A DNA stretch of 64,000 nt from Rosa chinensis (Eukaryota > Streptophyta > Magnoliopsida > Rosales > Rosaceae), in NCBI RefSeq assembly GCF_002994745.2, contig NW_020126818.1:434001-498000 (forward strand). Reading direction: 5' to 3'. Numbering within the stretch: position 1 is the stretch's first letter; every line of letters begins with the position of its first letter. The position numbers and the translations under genes are program-made. Positions 47,001 to 59,777 of the stretch are shown here, one piece after another. A model generated the notes under the pieces. That model saw only the letters and a list, made by a program, of their open reading frames with translations. It was not told the origin of the DNA and did no database searches.

Positions 47001-49677
47001 AGGGTGATGCCTCAAGGAAGGAGACGTTTTCAATGATTTTATCCTCACAAGTGTCTTTCAACTTGTCCTCTGAGATGGTGACGCCTTCCTTTGTATAGCC
47101 TACCCCACTCTCAAGGGTAGTGACTAGGGTATCCTCATGCATAACATCAAACATTTTCTGCGCAAGTTCATCCAAAATGTCAGCAGAAAAACAATCATTA
47201 ACCTCTAGGGGATACCTCATGGCTTCAAAGATGTTAAAGCCAATAATGTCACCATCGAACTCCATTGTAAGAGAGCCTTCATACACATCAATCTTCGTCC
47301 TAGCTGTCCTTAAGAAAGGACGTCCCAAAAGCAATGGAGTGGAACTTACAGGGGAGTCCTCCATTTCCAATACATAAAAATCAGCTGGGAAGATAAGATG
47401 GTTAACCTGTACAAGCACATCCTCCAACAAACCTCTAGGGTATGCATTGGATCTGTCAGCTAACTGAATGATAACATTGTCAGATTTAAGTTCCCCTAGA
47501 CCTAGGGTTTCATAAACAGAGTAGGGCATAACATTAACAGATGCACCTAGGTCTAGCATGGCATTCTTAAATCTAGAGTTACCAATAGTACAAGGAATGG
47601 TAAAGCTTCCAGGATCCTTACACTTTGGAGGGATCTTCCTCTGAATTAGGGCAGAGACATTCTCACTTACCTTTACCACCTCCTTTTCACGGTTTACTCT
47701 CCTAGTAGTGCAAAGCTCTTTGAGGAACTTGGCATACTTAGGGACTTGCTTGATGGCCTCTAGGAGGGGTAGGTTTACTTGCACCTTCTTGAAAGTTTCC
47801 AAGATAGCTTGGTCACTTTCATCCTTCTTAGATTGGGCAAACCTGCGTGGGAAGGGCATGCAAGAAGAAGAAGGGTTAGCAATAACCGAATTTGATAAGT
47901 TAGAATTATTACCTTTGATTTCCGGTTTTGCCTTTAAAGATGAGGATGCCTTGGTCTCTTCCTTTGACGTTGCAGGGTCCTTCTCAATACCCAACTTGGT
48001 GGGTTCTTGGTCTTCCTCAATTTCTATGCTCATTTGGACCTTCTTGGGTTGCTTGGGTGGATCCACAAATGGTCTCCCACTCCTCGTAGTCACAACTGAT
48101 GCATTCTCCACATTACCCTTAGGGTTAGGTATTGTGCCACTAGGAAGCTTCCCAGTCTCATGAATCTTGCTCATGAAGTCCACAACTTGGCCCATCTGTT
48201 TCTTAAGATCTGCAATATCCTTAGTGTGGGTCTGTTGTCCTTGAATCAAAGCTTGAGTAGAGTTTGTCAAGGCCTGGGTGGAACTAGTCAAGGCTTCCAA
48301 CGTTTTGTCATAGTGAGACATTGAAGGTCCTGAGTTCTGTTGAGGAGGGGGCATGTAGGGCCTTTGAAAAGATGATCCTTGGAATGAAGGCCCTTGAGGA
48401 CGTTGGAAGTTCCCACCAAGAGGATTCTGAACGTTATCATTGTTGGTCCACTTGAAGTTGGGATGGTCCCTCCATCCTGGGTTGTACGTATTGGAGTAAG
48501 GATCATGTCTAGGACGTTGAGGTCCTCCTTGGTATCCTCCTTGATATCCTCCAATAGCATTTGCAGCTTCCCATCGTCCATTCTCATTAAGTTGAGGGCA
48601 CTGATCTGTAACATGCCCTTGCATAGAGCATACCCCACAAGCTATTGTTGCACTTGGTCCCTTGGAACTTACCACTTGATTCATGAGTAGAGTAAGCTTA
48701 TTCAGTTGGTCCTCAATTGCAGTATTCTTGCTCATCTCATGCACCCTACGAGTAGAGTGTCCTACTCCCTCATATTGTTGGGAGTTCAAAGCACGATTAG
48801 CTATAAGCTCCTTCCCAACTGTAGGGGACTTATCCACAAAAGCTCCTCCAGCTGCAGCATCCAACATTTGCCTTTCCAAGGGTAAGAGTCCTTCATAAAA
48901 ACATGTGAGTAGGGTCTCATCCTTCATCTGATGTTGAGGACATTGTGCAAGTAAGGAATTGAACCTCTCATAGTAAGCAGCATAGGACTCATCATGGGCT
49001 TGCTCTATTCCACTGAGCTTCTTTCTAAGTGTGATGACCTTAGAAGCTGGGAAGTATTTTTCCAAGAAGGCCTTTCGCATTGTCTCCCATGAGGTGATAC
49101 GTCCTGCAGGAAGCTCATATAGCCAATCTTTGGCTCTGTCAGCTAAGGAGAATGGAAATGCTCTCATCTTAAGAAGGTTCTCATCTGCCCCTTGTGGTTG
49201 CATGTTTGCACAAACAGATTGAAATTCTCGAACATGCTTGTTAGCGTCCTCCATATTAAGTCCATGGAAGATAGGGAGCTTGTGCAACAAACCACTCTTT
49301 AGCTCAAACTCTGCTTGTCTTCCAGCTGCAGGGGGAGGGTATACTATGCCTGTAGGGGGTCCTCCTTCAACAGTTGCAGTGGAAAGTTCCCTAATAGATG
49401 CCATTCTCTCTTCTTCGACTTCTTCAGGTGGTGGTGAAGGTGGTGGTGTAGAGTTGGACGAAATCACAGGTGAAGGTGAACGTGAAGGAGGAGATGGACT
49501 TGGTGTAGGTGATGTAGACTCCTCAGAACAGTAGGTCCTCTTCCCTTGTTCGTTAAAGATGTACCCTCTGTGTGTCGAAGGGGAAGGGCTTGTCTGCTCA
49601 AGAAGTGAAGGACCCTTCAAGCGAGCGAGCCTTGCTTCAATTTCCTTTAGTGTAGAGGATCTAAAAGGCTCGGTCAT
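44017..49677 (-). CDS. gag-pol: Gag-Pol polyprotein of element E (1886 aa)
   Basis: A single uninterrupted frame for all enzymes of an Athila-like retrotransposon. Approximate order: Ser/Pro-rich N-terminus 40-90; Gag domain 120-300; CCHC knuckle [14 protein letters not shown] near 347; protease [12 protein letters not shown] near 709; RT YSGYNQI near 1104 and FMDDFSVFG near 1163; RNase [13 protein letters not shown] near 1314 and TTEKELL near 1351; integrase HHCC near 1524-1560 and catalytic D, D, E near 1590, 1644 and 1685; C-terminal domain to NVPNPED. Gag and Pol are in one frame, so Gag excess would need another mechanism. I see no broken catalytic residue. Without a 3' LTR this copy cannot complete its own cycle, but its proteins could serve C-type elements if transcribed. 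Confidence 0.95.
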   Translation of the reverse strand: MTEPFRSSTLKEIEARLARLKGPSLLEQTSPSPSTHRGYIFNEQGKRTYCSEESTSPTPSPSPPSRSPSPVISSNSTPPPSPPPEEVEEERMASIRELSTATVEGGPPTGIVYPPPAAGRQAEFELKSGLLHKLPIFHGLNMEDANKHVREFQSVCANMQPQGADENLLKMRAFPFSLADRAKDWLYELPAGRITSWETMRKAFLEKYFPASKVITLRKKLSGIEQAHDESYAAYYERFNSLLAQCPQHQMKDETLLTCFYEGLLPLERQMLDAAAGGAFVDKSPTVGKELIANRALNSQQYEGVGHSTRRVHEMSKNTAIEDQLNKLTLLMNQVVSSKGPSATIACGVCSMQGHVTDQCPQLNENGRWEAANAIGGYQGGYQGGPQRPRHDPYSNTYNPGWRDHPNFKWTNNDNVQNPLGGNFQRPQGPSFQGSSFQRPYMPPPQQNSGPSMSHYDKTLEALTSSTQALTNSTQALIQGQQTHTKDIADLKKQMGQVVDFMSKIHETGKLPSGTIPNPKGNVENASVVTTRSGRPFVDPPKQPKKVQMSIEIEEDQEPTKLGIEKDPATSKEETKASSSLKAKPEIKGNNSNLSNSVIANPSSSCMPFPRRFAQSKKDESDQAILETFKKVQVNLPLLEAIKQVPKYAKFLKELCTTRRVNREKEVVKVSENVSALIQRKIPPKCKDPGSFTIPCTIGNSRFKNAMLDLGASVNVMPYSVYETLGLGELKSDNVIIQLADRSNAYPRGLLEDVLVQVNHLIFPADFYVLEMEDSPVSSTPLLLGRPFLRTARTKIDVYEGSLTMEFDGDIIGFNIFEAMRYPLEVNDCFSADILDELAQKMFDVMHEDTLVTTLESGVGYTKEGVTISEDKLKDTCEDKIIENVSFLEASPFIGKSVSPLSIQLSTNKTLPSVVQAPELELKPLPDHLKYVYLGDKETLPVIVSSALTTPQEEKLVDMLKQHKTAIGWTLADIKGISPTTCVHRILLEEGSKPTREAQRRLNPPMMEVVKKEVIKLLDCGVIYPISDSKWVSPVQVVPKKSGITVVKNADNELVPQRTVTGHRVCIDYRRLNATTRKDHFPLPFIDQMLERLAGHDYYCFLDGYSGYNQIAIANEDQEKTTFTCPFGTFAYRRMPFGLCNAPGTFQRCMVSIFSDYIEKIIEVFMDDFSVFGKNFDDCLNNLEIILKRCMETNLVLNWEKCHFMVKQGIVLGHIVSARGIEVDKAKVDIVRHLPSPTSVREIRSFLGHAGFYRRFIKDFSKISRPLCQLLQKDVPFHFDKECQEAFDKLKELLTSAPIMLPPDWSLPFELMCDASDYAVGAVLGQRKEKLPYAIYYASRTLNDAQMNYSTTEKELLAVVFALEKFRSYLLGTKVTIFTDHAALKYLMTKKEAKPRLIRWILLLQEFDVEIKDKKGSENVVADHLSRLVHAEDRLPLVETFPDEQLFGIQVSEPWYADIVNYIVSRKIPDTMSRAHRDRLRKTVKQYVWDEPYLWKYCSDQLIRRCVPEHEHNAILSFCHSKACGGHFGSKKTAFKVLESGFYWPTLFRDAHAYCLTCDKCQRTGNLGPRDQMPLSNIITVEIFDVWGIDFMGPFPSSFGFLYILLAVDYVSKWVEAKATRTNDSKVVADFIKSNIFSRFGMPRVLISDGGSHFCNRTIEALLKRYDVTHKVSTPYHPQTSGQAEVSNRQIKGILEKTVNPNRKDWSLRLEDALWAYRTAYKTPIGMSPYRIVYGKPCHLPVELEHKAWWAVKQFNMDMDAAGLHRKLQLQELEEIRNDAFESAKIYKDKTKAFHDKMIRRKTFVVGQKVLLFHSRLKLFPGKLRSRWIGPFVITHVFPHGAVQIKSEHTSNEFKVNGHRLKPYYEAFVEHEVEDVPLQNVPNPED

Positions 49678-50580
49678 TCATAGGAATCCTGAACATCATC
49701 AAAATTCAAAGAAGTTAGCAAAGTATAAAGTGAGTTAATTACAAATTAGTGATTTATACATCAACCTTACTATTCACGAGTCACTATTCACAAGTTACTA
49801 TTCACGACTTTACTATTTATGATTTATACAAGTATAAAGAGAAGTATAAATTACAAACTATCCACAATCTTTTCACAAATAAACCACAAAAGAAATTTAT
49901 ACAAGTATAAAATGTACAAAACAACACAATTTACAAGTGGAGGTTATGTTCAAGTATCTTATTATCTTTACAAAATAAAGTTAATATCTCAATTGATTAC
50001 AAGTTGTAAGTCGAGCCCAATAGAAACCACTACTATTGGTGAGATACGATCTAGGGATAGTCGCCTAGACATAAGTCACTTCCCTTTGTTTCAGAAGGCT
50101 AGATGGCCAGATTAAGAGGTAAGTGAGAGGGAGGACTCATTTTGGTGACACTACGGAGGCTACTCCCTCATTGAGGTTTAGGCCCCTATTGGCTACTCCC
50201 ACATTGTGGTTTACGCACGGTCTATAGTATCTCTGAGATCCAATTTGAACCCATCACCCAGGGTCTCAACCTAAGACACCACCTATATGCCCCTTACTCA
50301 GCTTGGAAAGGACTCATGTGTTAGACAGTTCTCCAAATGCTAATAAAAGCCGCCCTCAACCTCATAAGACCTTAGAAAGGCACTAATGAAGGGTTAAGGC
50401 CAATATTAACAAAAGGGCCCTTATCTACTCATACGATTTTACACACTTATAATAAATCAAGAATGTAACAATATTTATAATTAATTCTTTACATTTCCTT
50501 TGTTTAACAAGATTAGACACCACTTACACAAAACTTTCACACAAACAAACAAAACGTCACTATTCACATCTAATTATCTT

Positions 50581-50618
<38 letters not shown>

Positions 50619-51378
50619 TATTATGAAGTACAATGATTTACATTCTTTCTTTTTCTTCACAATTATTTTCAACACTTAGGTACGGGAACAGGGAGTCTCG
50701 ATGTGCAATGGGACTTAAACAGCTACCCTTTTCAAGACTATGTTTAATCCAATATACCTTAGGTGCATCACAACATTTTCTTTCGTTATAAATACCATTG
50801 ATTTCGAATTAAATTCCAAGCGGTAAATCAAGTGGACGTGCGGCCCAAGTATAATCGTCAAGACACTAAGTCCCTTCTACATCCTTTGGGCAACCTTACT
50901 GACATGGCCAGGTAGGGGAGGACGAACACAAGAGGTAGGATCCATTTTGGCATAGGCTACTCCCTCATTGAGGTTTACGCCCATTTGTAAGCACTTCTGA
51001 ATCCAAGAACCAGTCATGAGCGTTGTCCCCTTCCTAGACACCATCCCACATAGGCTATACTTACTTGGATATAAAAGGTCCTAAGTGTGAAGACAGTTCA
51101 ATGAATGTTAATAAAGGCCGCCCTCAACCTTAAGGGACCTGAACTAGGTACCAATAAGGGGTTTAGGCCAATATTAATAAACACGACTTCACCTATTCCT
51201 TCTTTAATTTACAACCTACAATTAAAATTCGTATTCAACAATATAAATAACAACCTAAGTAAGTAACTAAATTTCGACAATTACAAAATAATTAACAAAT
51301 AAATTTTTTTTTTTTTTTTTTTTTTTTTCGGTCACAATATACAAAACAAATATTCACAATATGGCAACTGATTTTTCA
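49678..51378 (-). other. Element E 5' leader
   Basis: Same organisation as the C leader: two related modules, T runs at 50583-50616 and about 51304-51328 (A on the element strand), and the GTAAGTAT site (complement near 51058-51065). No long ORF. Confidence 0.78.
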
Positions 51379-51397
51379 ATCCCCGGCAACGGCGCCA
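51379..51397 (-). promoter_or_regulatory. Primer-binding site of element E (tRNA-Asp)
   Basis: Minus strand TGGCGCCGTTGCCGGGGAT. The U5 partner of the complementary pair is at 51481-51490 and the PBS side at 51377-51386, spacing 94 nt. Confidence 0.93.
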
Positions 51398-51402
51398 AAA
51401 AT

Positions 51403-53764
51403 TGATGTCGCTTTTATCGAGCGACCAATTTAACCCTGAAATGTCATTAGTAGTATAAAGTAAATAGGGATCGTTCTATTCCGGGGATTGAGGGTACACC
51501 TGTCATTGTCAAACAATTAAACAATTAAAATTAAAACAAAGTATAATATTTACAAAATATAGACATATTTACGAAAAAGGGGGAGTTTTTGGTTTTTGGT
51601 TTTAATTTCCGAAAATAAAATCTAAGTTACCTAAATAATTAAAATGCAAAAACATAAAAATACAAATGGAATGCAAGAACAAAGATCAAAGTCGAAACTC
51701 ATGATTAAAATTAATTCAAGTTCATCATTGTTCATCATAGTCATGCAAGAGGAGTTGATCATGTGAAACGTTCAAAAGCAAACAATTTCCCATATTTTAC
51801 TTTCAATGCTAATTAACCTAAGTGAAAGCACCTAGATTAATTCTATCAAACATGCAATCAAGCCCTAGAAAGCTAGTCAATCATGTCATGTTTAACGCAA
51901 TAAACACCTAGAAAGGCTATCAACTCAAATGTGCAACTTAGTATGAAAAAGTCCACCTAATTGCAATCTTCTTTGATTAAATTCGGTTTTTGTACAAAAC
52001 CTTTACTACTTATCGATTCAAGAACACAAAACCAAAAAGTTGATTCATGTTCTCAAATTCGTAGCAACATTCACATAAAAACCCTAAATGTTTCGAACCA
52101 TTCAAGATAATCATACAAAAGATTTCTATCATGCAAATTTAATCAAACACTCACACAAAAGCAACCATAAATCGCAATATATGAATCTGAAAATTAACAA
52201 TTCATCATAAAATTTCAGAAAACAATACTTGTTCATACATATGTGTCAACTAAGGCAAAACCAACGAAAATACAAAGCAAAGGTACAAGGAGAATCGGAT
52301 TACACCGTGATGAAGATGAGATGAATGAAGTGATGATGTGGTCTCTTGAATTTCGAAAGCAATCTTCAAGGTGGAGGGTGGATGGTGTGCACGGCTTGTC
52401 TTATTCTTCCTTGGCCTTGCTTGCACTTCGTGGTTGCCCTAGAGGATGGAGAAGAACACGGCTAAGCTAGAGAGATTTCTGAATTATTTTCTCAAAGTAT
52501 TAACGCAAAAGTGTGGAATTTTCGGAACCCTTGACGTTGAGAGAAGAGAGGAATATATAGGGGACGGCTTCTAGGTCTTCAATCCGTCCACAATCCTAGC
52601 AAAGCTCACGGCAATCTCTTGCTTCCTCCACATAATTTTCTCCAATGATTTCGTGCCACATAAGCCCTATGAGGTGGTGCAACCAATCACAAAATTCCAA
52701 TATAAATTCCCTAAATAATCTTGCCGAAATATATATAGATATTTTCTGATTTCCTTCACCAATTTCGGCAACAATATACTTAGAGAATAAAGGGGAACGA
52801 ACCTAGACTCCTTTGAGAGCTTTTTGTGTTCAACACATATTCTCTTTCCTTTAAAAGCTCCCTAAGAAATCTCCACGGAATCTCTTTATTTTTTCTGATT
52901 TTTCCTCACGGCAAAACCCTAGTTTTTCTCTTCATTATCTTTTGCCGAATTCCCTAGGGTTTGCACGGCATCCCCTTGTTTTCCTCTTGGCTTGGACGGC
53001 TAGGTCTTCTAGGGTTTTATCTCTTGATTTATTTCCATAAAAATAACCCTAGAAAATCTCCTTTTAATTTCTGATTTTCTTGGACGCCACCTCCTTGTTT
53101 CTCTCTTGCAAATTCACGGCAACAACAACCTTAAGGGTTAGGGTTTGCGTCACAAACCCTAATGTCATGGGCTTTGATGGGCCTTTATCCAATTTGCCGA
53201 AAATCCAAAGAGTTCTTGGGCCTCGTTGCTTCATCTTCAAGCCTTCTCATTTTCCAACGCAAAACACAATATTTTTCCATTTCTTTTTCATGGTTGCGTT
53301 GGAAACTTGCTAGGGAAGCCTTCCTCCATTTTGTAGGATTTCCTGGTTGGACTAGGAAAGCTTGTTTCTTCATTTCTGCTCAAATGTGTGGGCCATTTTC
53401 CCTCATGTTCGTTCGTCTTGATGTTCGCAAGCTCCTCTTTCCATTCGTGCGTTCATTTCCACTTTCTAGCTCGGAGGTCCTGAAAATAGAAACTATACTT
53501 AAAATAGAAACTTTCTAAAAAATGAAAATAGAAACTTACTAAAAATGAAAAATAGAAACTTTCCAGAAATGAGAAATGAAAAATGAGAAATGAGAAATGA
53601 GAAATGAAAAATGAAAAATGAAGACAAAAATGGAAACTTTCTACAATAAGGAACTTTCCCAATCAAAGAATGGAAACTTTCCCAAACAGGGATTTTTCAA
53701 GGAAATGGCGCAGAAAAGTGTGAGGGAAATGCAGTTAAAACGTCGCATTAAAATGCTCCTATCA
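51403..53764 (-). repeat. Element E 5' LTR (2362 bp)
   Basis: Minus-strand LTR from TGATAGGAGC (53764) to GCGACATCA (51403). TATATA at 52554-52559. The U3 array of AAGTTTC repeats lies near 53490-53690. Terminal hairpin 51407-51425. Its TGA start supplies the stop codon to the interrupted F frame. Confidence 0.93.
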
Positions 53765-56700
53765 TTCTGCGTGCACCAAACGACTCAAGTGGTCAGCTAC
53801 CACGTTTTCACTACCCTTCTTGTCCTTGATTTCCACATCAAACTCTTGCAAGAGTAGGATCCATCTGATAAGCCTTGGTTTCGCCTCCTTCTTGGTCATC
53901 AAGTATTTCAAAGCTGCATGGTCAGTAAAGATAGTAACTTTGGTACCAAGTAAATAAGAGCGAAACTTCTCAAGGGCAAAGACAACTGCAAGGAGCTCTT
54001 TCTCTGTGGTGGAGTAGTTCATTTGTGCATCATTGAGAGTCCTTGAGGCATAGTAGATGGCATAGGGTAGCTTGTCCTTCCTTTGCCCTAAAACAGCTCC
54101 AACTGCATAGTCAGAGGCATCACACATCAACTCAAAGGGCAAGGACCAGTCTGGAGGTAACATGATAGGGGCAGATGTCAACAACTCCTTAAGCTTGTCA
54201 AAAGCTTCTTGACACTCCTTGTCAAAGTGAAATGGCACATCCTTCTGGAGTAGTTGACATAAGGGTCTCGAAATTTTGGAGAAGTCCTTGATGAACCTCC
54301 TGTAAAAACCTGCATGACCAAGGAAAGAACGAATCTCTCTCACAGAAGTGGGAGAGGGTAAGTGACGCACAATATCAACCTTGGCTTTATCAACCTCTAT
54401 ACCCCTAGCAGAGACAATATGTCCTAGAACTATTCCTTGTTTAACCATAAAATGGCATTTTTCCCAGTTTAAGACAAGGTTAGTTTCCATGCAACGTTTC
54501 AGAATTATCTCCAGATTATTAAGACAATCATCAAAATTCTTTCCAAAAACTGAAAAGTCATCCATGAATACCTCTATGATTTTCTCAATATAATCTGAAA
54601 AGATACTTACCATACACCTCTGAAAGGTACCTGGAGCGTTGCAAAGTCCGAAAGGCATACGTCTATAGGCAAACGTTCCAAAGGGGCAAGTGAAGGTTGT
54701 CTTCTCTTGATCTTCATTTGCAATTGCAATCTGGTTGTAACCAGAGTATCCATCCAGGAAGCAGTAATAGTCATGTCCAGCTAGGCGCTCAAGCATCTGG
54801 TCAATGAATGGCAGAGGAAAGTGGTCTTTCCTTGTGGTTGCGTTGAGCCTCCTATAGTCAATGCATACTCTGTGGCCTGTTACTGTCCTTTGGGGCACCA
54901 GTTCGTTATCAGCATTCTTTACCACAGTGATCCCAGACTTCTTGGGCACGACCTGAACTGGAGAGACCCACTTGGAGTCAGAAATAGGGTAGATTACCCC
55001 ACAATCAAGGAGTTTGATAACCTCCTTCTTCACTACTTCCATCATTGGAGGGTTGAGACGACGTTGAGCCTCTCTAGTGGGTTTAGACCCCTCCTCTAGA
55101 AGTATCCTGTGGACGCAAGTTGTAGGGCTGATTCCCTTGATATCCGCCAATGTCCATCCTATGGCGGTCTTGTGTTGCTTCAACATTTCCACCAACTTCT
55201 CTTCTTGTGGAGTTGTTAGTGCAGAGGACACAATCACTGGCAAGGTTTCCTTGTCCCCTAAGTAGACATACTTCAAATGGTCTGGAAGAGGTTTTAGCTC
55301 AAGTTCTGGGGCCTGGACCACTGAAGGTAAAGTCTTGTTAGTGGATAACTGAATGGACAATGGAGAAACAGACTTACCTATAAAGGGTGATGCCTCAAGG
55401 AAGGAGACGTTTTCAATGATTTTATCCTCACAAGTGTCTTTCAACTTGTCCTCTGAGATGGTGACGCCTTCCTTTGTATAGCCTACCCCACTCTCAAGGG
55501 TAGTGACTAGGGTATCCTCATGCATAACATCAAACATTTTCTGCGCAAGTTCATCCAAAATGTCAGCAGAAAAACAATCATTAACCTCTAGGGGATACCT
55601 CATGGCTTCAAAGATGTTAAAGCCAATAATGTCACCATCGAACTCCATTGTAAGAGAGCCTTCATACACATCAATCTTCGTCCTAGCTGTCCTTAAGAAA
55701 GGACGTCCCAAAAGCAATGGAGTGGAACTTACAGGGGAGTCCTCCATTTCCAATACATAAAAATCAGCTGGGAAGATAAGATGGTTAACCTGTACAAGCA
55801 CATCCTCCAACAAACCTCTAGGGTATGCATTGGATCTGTCAGCTAACTGAATGATAACATTGTCAGATTTAAGTTCCCCTAGACCTAGGGTTTCATAAAC
55901 AGAGTAGGGCATAACATTAACAGATGCACCTAGGTCTAGCATGGCATTCTTAAATCTAGAGTTACCAATAGTACAAGGAATGGTAAAGCTTCCAGGATCC
56001 TTACACTTTGGAGGGATCTTCCTCTGAATTAGGGCAGAGACATTCTCACTTACCTTTACCACCTCCTTTTCACGGTTTACTCTCCTAGTAGTGCAAAGCT
56101 CTTTGAGGAACTTGGCATACTTAGGGACTTGCTTGATGGCCTCTAGGAGGGGTAGGTTTACTTGCACCTTCTTGAAAGTTTCCAAGATAGCTTGGTCACT
56201 TTCATCCTTCTTAGATTGGGCAAACCTGCGTGGGAAGGGCATGCAAGAAGAAGAAGGGTTAGCAATAACCGAATTTGATAAGTTAGAATTATTACCTTTG
56301 ATTTCCGGTTTTGCCTTTAAAGATGAGGATGCCTTGGTCTCTTCCTTTGACGTTGCAGGGTCCTTCTCAATACCCAACTTGGTGGGTTCTTGGTCTTCCT
56401 CAATTTCTATGCTCATTTGGACCTTCTTGGGTTGCTTGGGTGGATCCACAAATGGTCTCCCACTCCTCGTAGTCACAACTGATGCATTCTCCACATTACC
56501 TTTAGGGTTAGGTATTGTGCCACTAGGAAGCTTCCCAGTCTCATGAATCTTGCTCATGAAGTCCACAACTTGGCCCATCTGTTTCTTAAGATCTGCAATA
56601 TCCTTAGTGTGGGTCTGTTGTCCTTGAATCAAAGCTTGAGTAGAGTTTGTCAAGGCCTGGGTGGAACTAGTCAAGGCTTCCAACGTTTTGTCATAGTGAG

Positions 56701-58060
56701 ACATTGAAGGTCCTGAGTTCTGTTGAGGAGGGGGCATGTAGGGCCTTTGAAAAGATGATCCTTGGAATGAAGGCCCTTGAGGACGTTGGAAGTTCCCACC
56801 AAGAGGATTCTGAACGTTATCATTGTTAGTCCACTTGAAGTTGGGATGGTCCCTCCATCCTGGGTTGTACGTATTTGAGTAAGGGTCATGTCTAGGACGT
56901 TGAGGTCCTCCTTGGTATCCTCCTTGATATCCTCCAATAGCATTTGCAGATTCCCATCCTCCATTCTCGTTAAGTTGAGGGCACTGATCTGTAACATGCC
57001 CTTGCATAGAGCATACCCCACAAGCTATTGTTGCACTTGGTCCCTTGGAACTTACCACTTGGTTCATGAGTAGAGTAAGCTTATTCAGTTGGTCCTCAAT
57101 TGCAGTATTCTTGCTCATCTCATGCACCCTACGAGTAGAGTGTCCTACCCCCTCATATTGTTGAGAGTTCAAGGCACGATTAGCTATCAGCTCCTTCCCA
57201 ACTGTAGGGGACTTATCCACAAAAGCTCCTCCAGCTGCAGCATCCAACATTTGCCTTTCCAAGGGTAAGAGTCCTTCATAGAAACATGTGAGTAGGGTCT
57301 CATCCTTCATCTGATGTTGAGGACATTGTGCAAGTAAGGAATTGAACCTCTCATAGTAAGCAGCATAGGACTCATCATGGGCTTGCTCTATTCCACTGAG
57401 CTTCTTTCTAAGTGTGATGACCTTAGAAGCTGGGAAGTATTTCTCCAAGAAGGCCTTTCTCATTGTCTCCCATGAAGTGATACGTCCTGCAGGAAGTTCA
57501 TATAGCCAATCCTTGGCTCTGTCAGCTAAGGAGAATGGAAATGCTCTCATCTTAAGAAGGTTCTCATCTGCCCCTTGTGGTTGCATGTTTGCACAAACAG
57601 ATTGAAATTCTCGAACATGCTTGTTAGCGTCCTCCATATTAAGTCCATGGAAGATAGGGAGCTTGTGCAACAAACCACTCTTTAGCTCAAACTCTGCTTG
57701 TCTTCCAGCTGCAGGAGGAGGGTATACTATGCCTGTAGGGGGTCCTCCTTCAACAGTTGCAGTGGAAAGTTCCCTAATAGATGCCATTCTCTCTTCCCTA
57801 ACTTCTTCAGGTGGTGGTGACGATGGTGGTGTAGAGTTGGATGAAATCACAGGTGAAGGTGATCGTGAAGGTGGAGATGGACTTGGTGTAGGTGATGTAG
57901 ACTCCTCAGAACAGTAGGTCCTCTTCCCTTGTTCGTTAAAGATGTACCCTCTGTGTGTCGAAGGGGAAGGGCTTGTCTGCTCAAGAAGTGAAGGACCCTT
58001 CAAGCGAGCGAGCCTTGCTTCAATTTCCTTTAGTGTAGAGGATCTAAAAGGCTCGGTCAT
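53765..58060 (-). pseudogene. gag-pol: Element F gag-pol, truncated after RNase H
   Basis: The frame is almost identical to that of E from [17 protein letters not shown] through Gag, CCHC knuckle, protease, RT and RNase H, ending [11 protein letters not shown], where the E LTR begins and contributes a TGA. Differences seen include SSPPPEEVREER against [12 protein letters not shown] near residue 85, and GGWESANA against GRWEAANA near 370. No internal stop or frameshift over 1431 codons. Integrase is missing, so the copy is defective. Confidence 0.93.
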
Positions 58061-58963
58061 GCATAGGAATCCTGAACATCATCAAAATTCAAAGAAGTTA
58101 GCAAAGTATAAAGTGAGTTAATTACAAATTAGTGATTTATACATCAACCTTACTATTCACGAGTCACTATTCACAAGTTACTATTCACGACTTTACTATT
58201 TATGATTTATACAAGTATAAAGAGAAGTACAAATTACAAACTATCCACAATCTTTTCACAAATAAACCACAAAAGAAATTTATACAAGTATAAAATGTAC
58301 AAAACAACACAATTTACAAGTGGAGGTTATGTTCAAGTGTCTTATTATCTTTACAAAATAAAGTTAATATCTCAATTGATTACGAGTTGTAAGTCGAGCC
58401 CAATAGAAACCACTACTATTGGTGAGCTACGATCTAGGGATAGTCGCCTAGACATAAGTCACTTTCCTTTGTTTCAGAAGGCTAGATGGCCAGATTAAGA
58501 GGTAAGTGAGAGGGAGGACTCATTTTGGTGACACTACGGAGGCTACTCCCTCATTGAGGTTTAGGCCCCTATTGGCTACTCCCACATTGTGGTTTACGCA
58601 CAGTCTATAGTATCTCTGAGATCCAATTTGAACCCATCACCCAGGGTCTCAACCTAAGACACCACCTATATGCCCCTTACTCAGCTTGAAAAGAACTCAT
58701 GTGTTAGACAGTTCTCCAAATGTTAATAAAAGCCGCCCACAACCTCATAAGACCTTAGAAAGGCACTAATGAAGGGTTAAGGCCAATATTAACAAAAGGG
58801 CCCTTATCTACTCATACGATTTTACACACTTATAATAAATCAAGAATGTAACAATATTTATAATTAATTCTTTACATTTCTTTTGTTTAACAAGATTAGA
58901 CACAATTTACACAAAACTTTCACACAATCAAACAAAACGTCACTATTCACATCTAATTATCTT

Positions 58964-59002
<39 letters not shown>

Positions 59003-59753
59003 AAGTACAATGATTTACATTCTTTCTTTTTCTTCACAATTATTTTCAACACTTAGGTACGGGAACAGGGAGTCTCGATGTGCAATGGGACTTAAACAGC
59101 TACCCTTTTCAAGACTATGTTTAATCCAATATACCTTAGGTGCATCACAACATTTTCTTTTGTTATAAATACCATTGATTTCGAATTAAATTCCAAGCGG
59201 TAAATCAAGTGGACGTGCGGCCCAAGTATAATCGTCAAGACACTAAGTCCCTTCTACATCCTTTGGGCAACCTTACTGAAATGGCCAGGTAGGGGAGGAC
59301 GAACACAAGAGGTAGGATCCATTTTGGCATAGGCTACTCCCTCATTGAGGTTTACGCCCATTTGTAAGCACTTCTGAATCCAAGAACCAGTCATGAGCGT
59401 TGTCCCCTTCCTAGACACCATCCCACATAGGCTATACTTACTTGGATATAAAAGGTCCTAAGTGTGAAGACAGTTCAATGAATGTTAATAAAGGCCGCCC
59501 TCAACCTTAAGGGACCTGAACTAGGTACCAATAAGGGGTTTAGGCCAATATTAATAAACACGACTTCACCTATTCCTTCTTTAATTTACAACTCACAATT
59601 AAAATTCATGTTCAACAATAAAATAACAACCTAAGTAAGTAATTAACTAAATTTCGACAATTACAAAATAAACAAGTAAAAATTTTTTTTTTTTTTTTTT
59701 TCGGTCACAATATAAACAAAACACATATTCACAAAATGGCAAATGATTTTTCA
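58061..59753 (-). other. Element F 5' leader
   Basis: Same modules and spacer as in E, with a T run at 58966-58999 and a shorter one near 59682-59701. No long ORF. Confidence 0.78.
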
Positions 59754-59772
59754 ATCCCCGGCAACGGCGCCA
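59754..59772 (-). promoter_or_regulatory. Primer-binding site of element F (tRNA-Asp)
   Basis: Minus strand TGGCGCCGTTGCCGGGGAT. The complementary pair is 59752-59761 with 59856-59865, spacing 94 nt. Confidence 0.93.
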
Positions 59773-59777
59773 AAAAT

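Larger units (their letters stand above)
42487..53764 (-). mobile_element. Element E, Athila-like with uninterrupted gag-pol, 3' end lost
   Basis: From right to left: 5' LTR 51403-53764, PBS, leader, 1886-codon gag-pol, post-pol region to 42487. PPT and 3' LTR are missing; the place is taken by fragment E1. The 5' LTR is inserted in element F pol; the adjoining bases TTCTG (53765-53769) do not match ATGCT at the far end of E1 (40193-40197). So 40198-53764 is not one simple insertion. Confidence 0.88.

Noticed and set aside
44641..49534. Many open frames of 60-150 codons antisense to gag-pol
   Set aside because: They shadow the gag-pol frame, repeat in every copy and show no domain or start context of their own.
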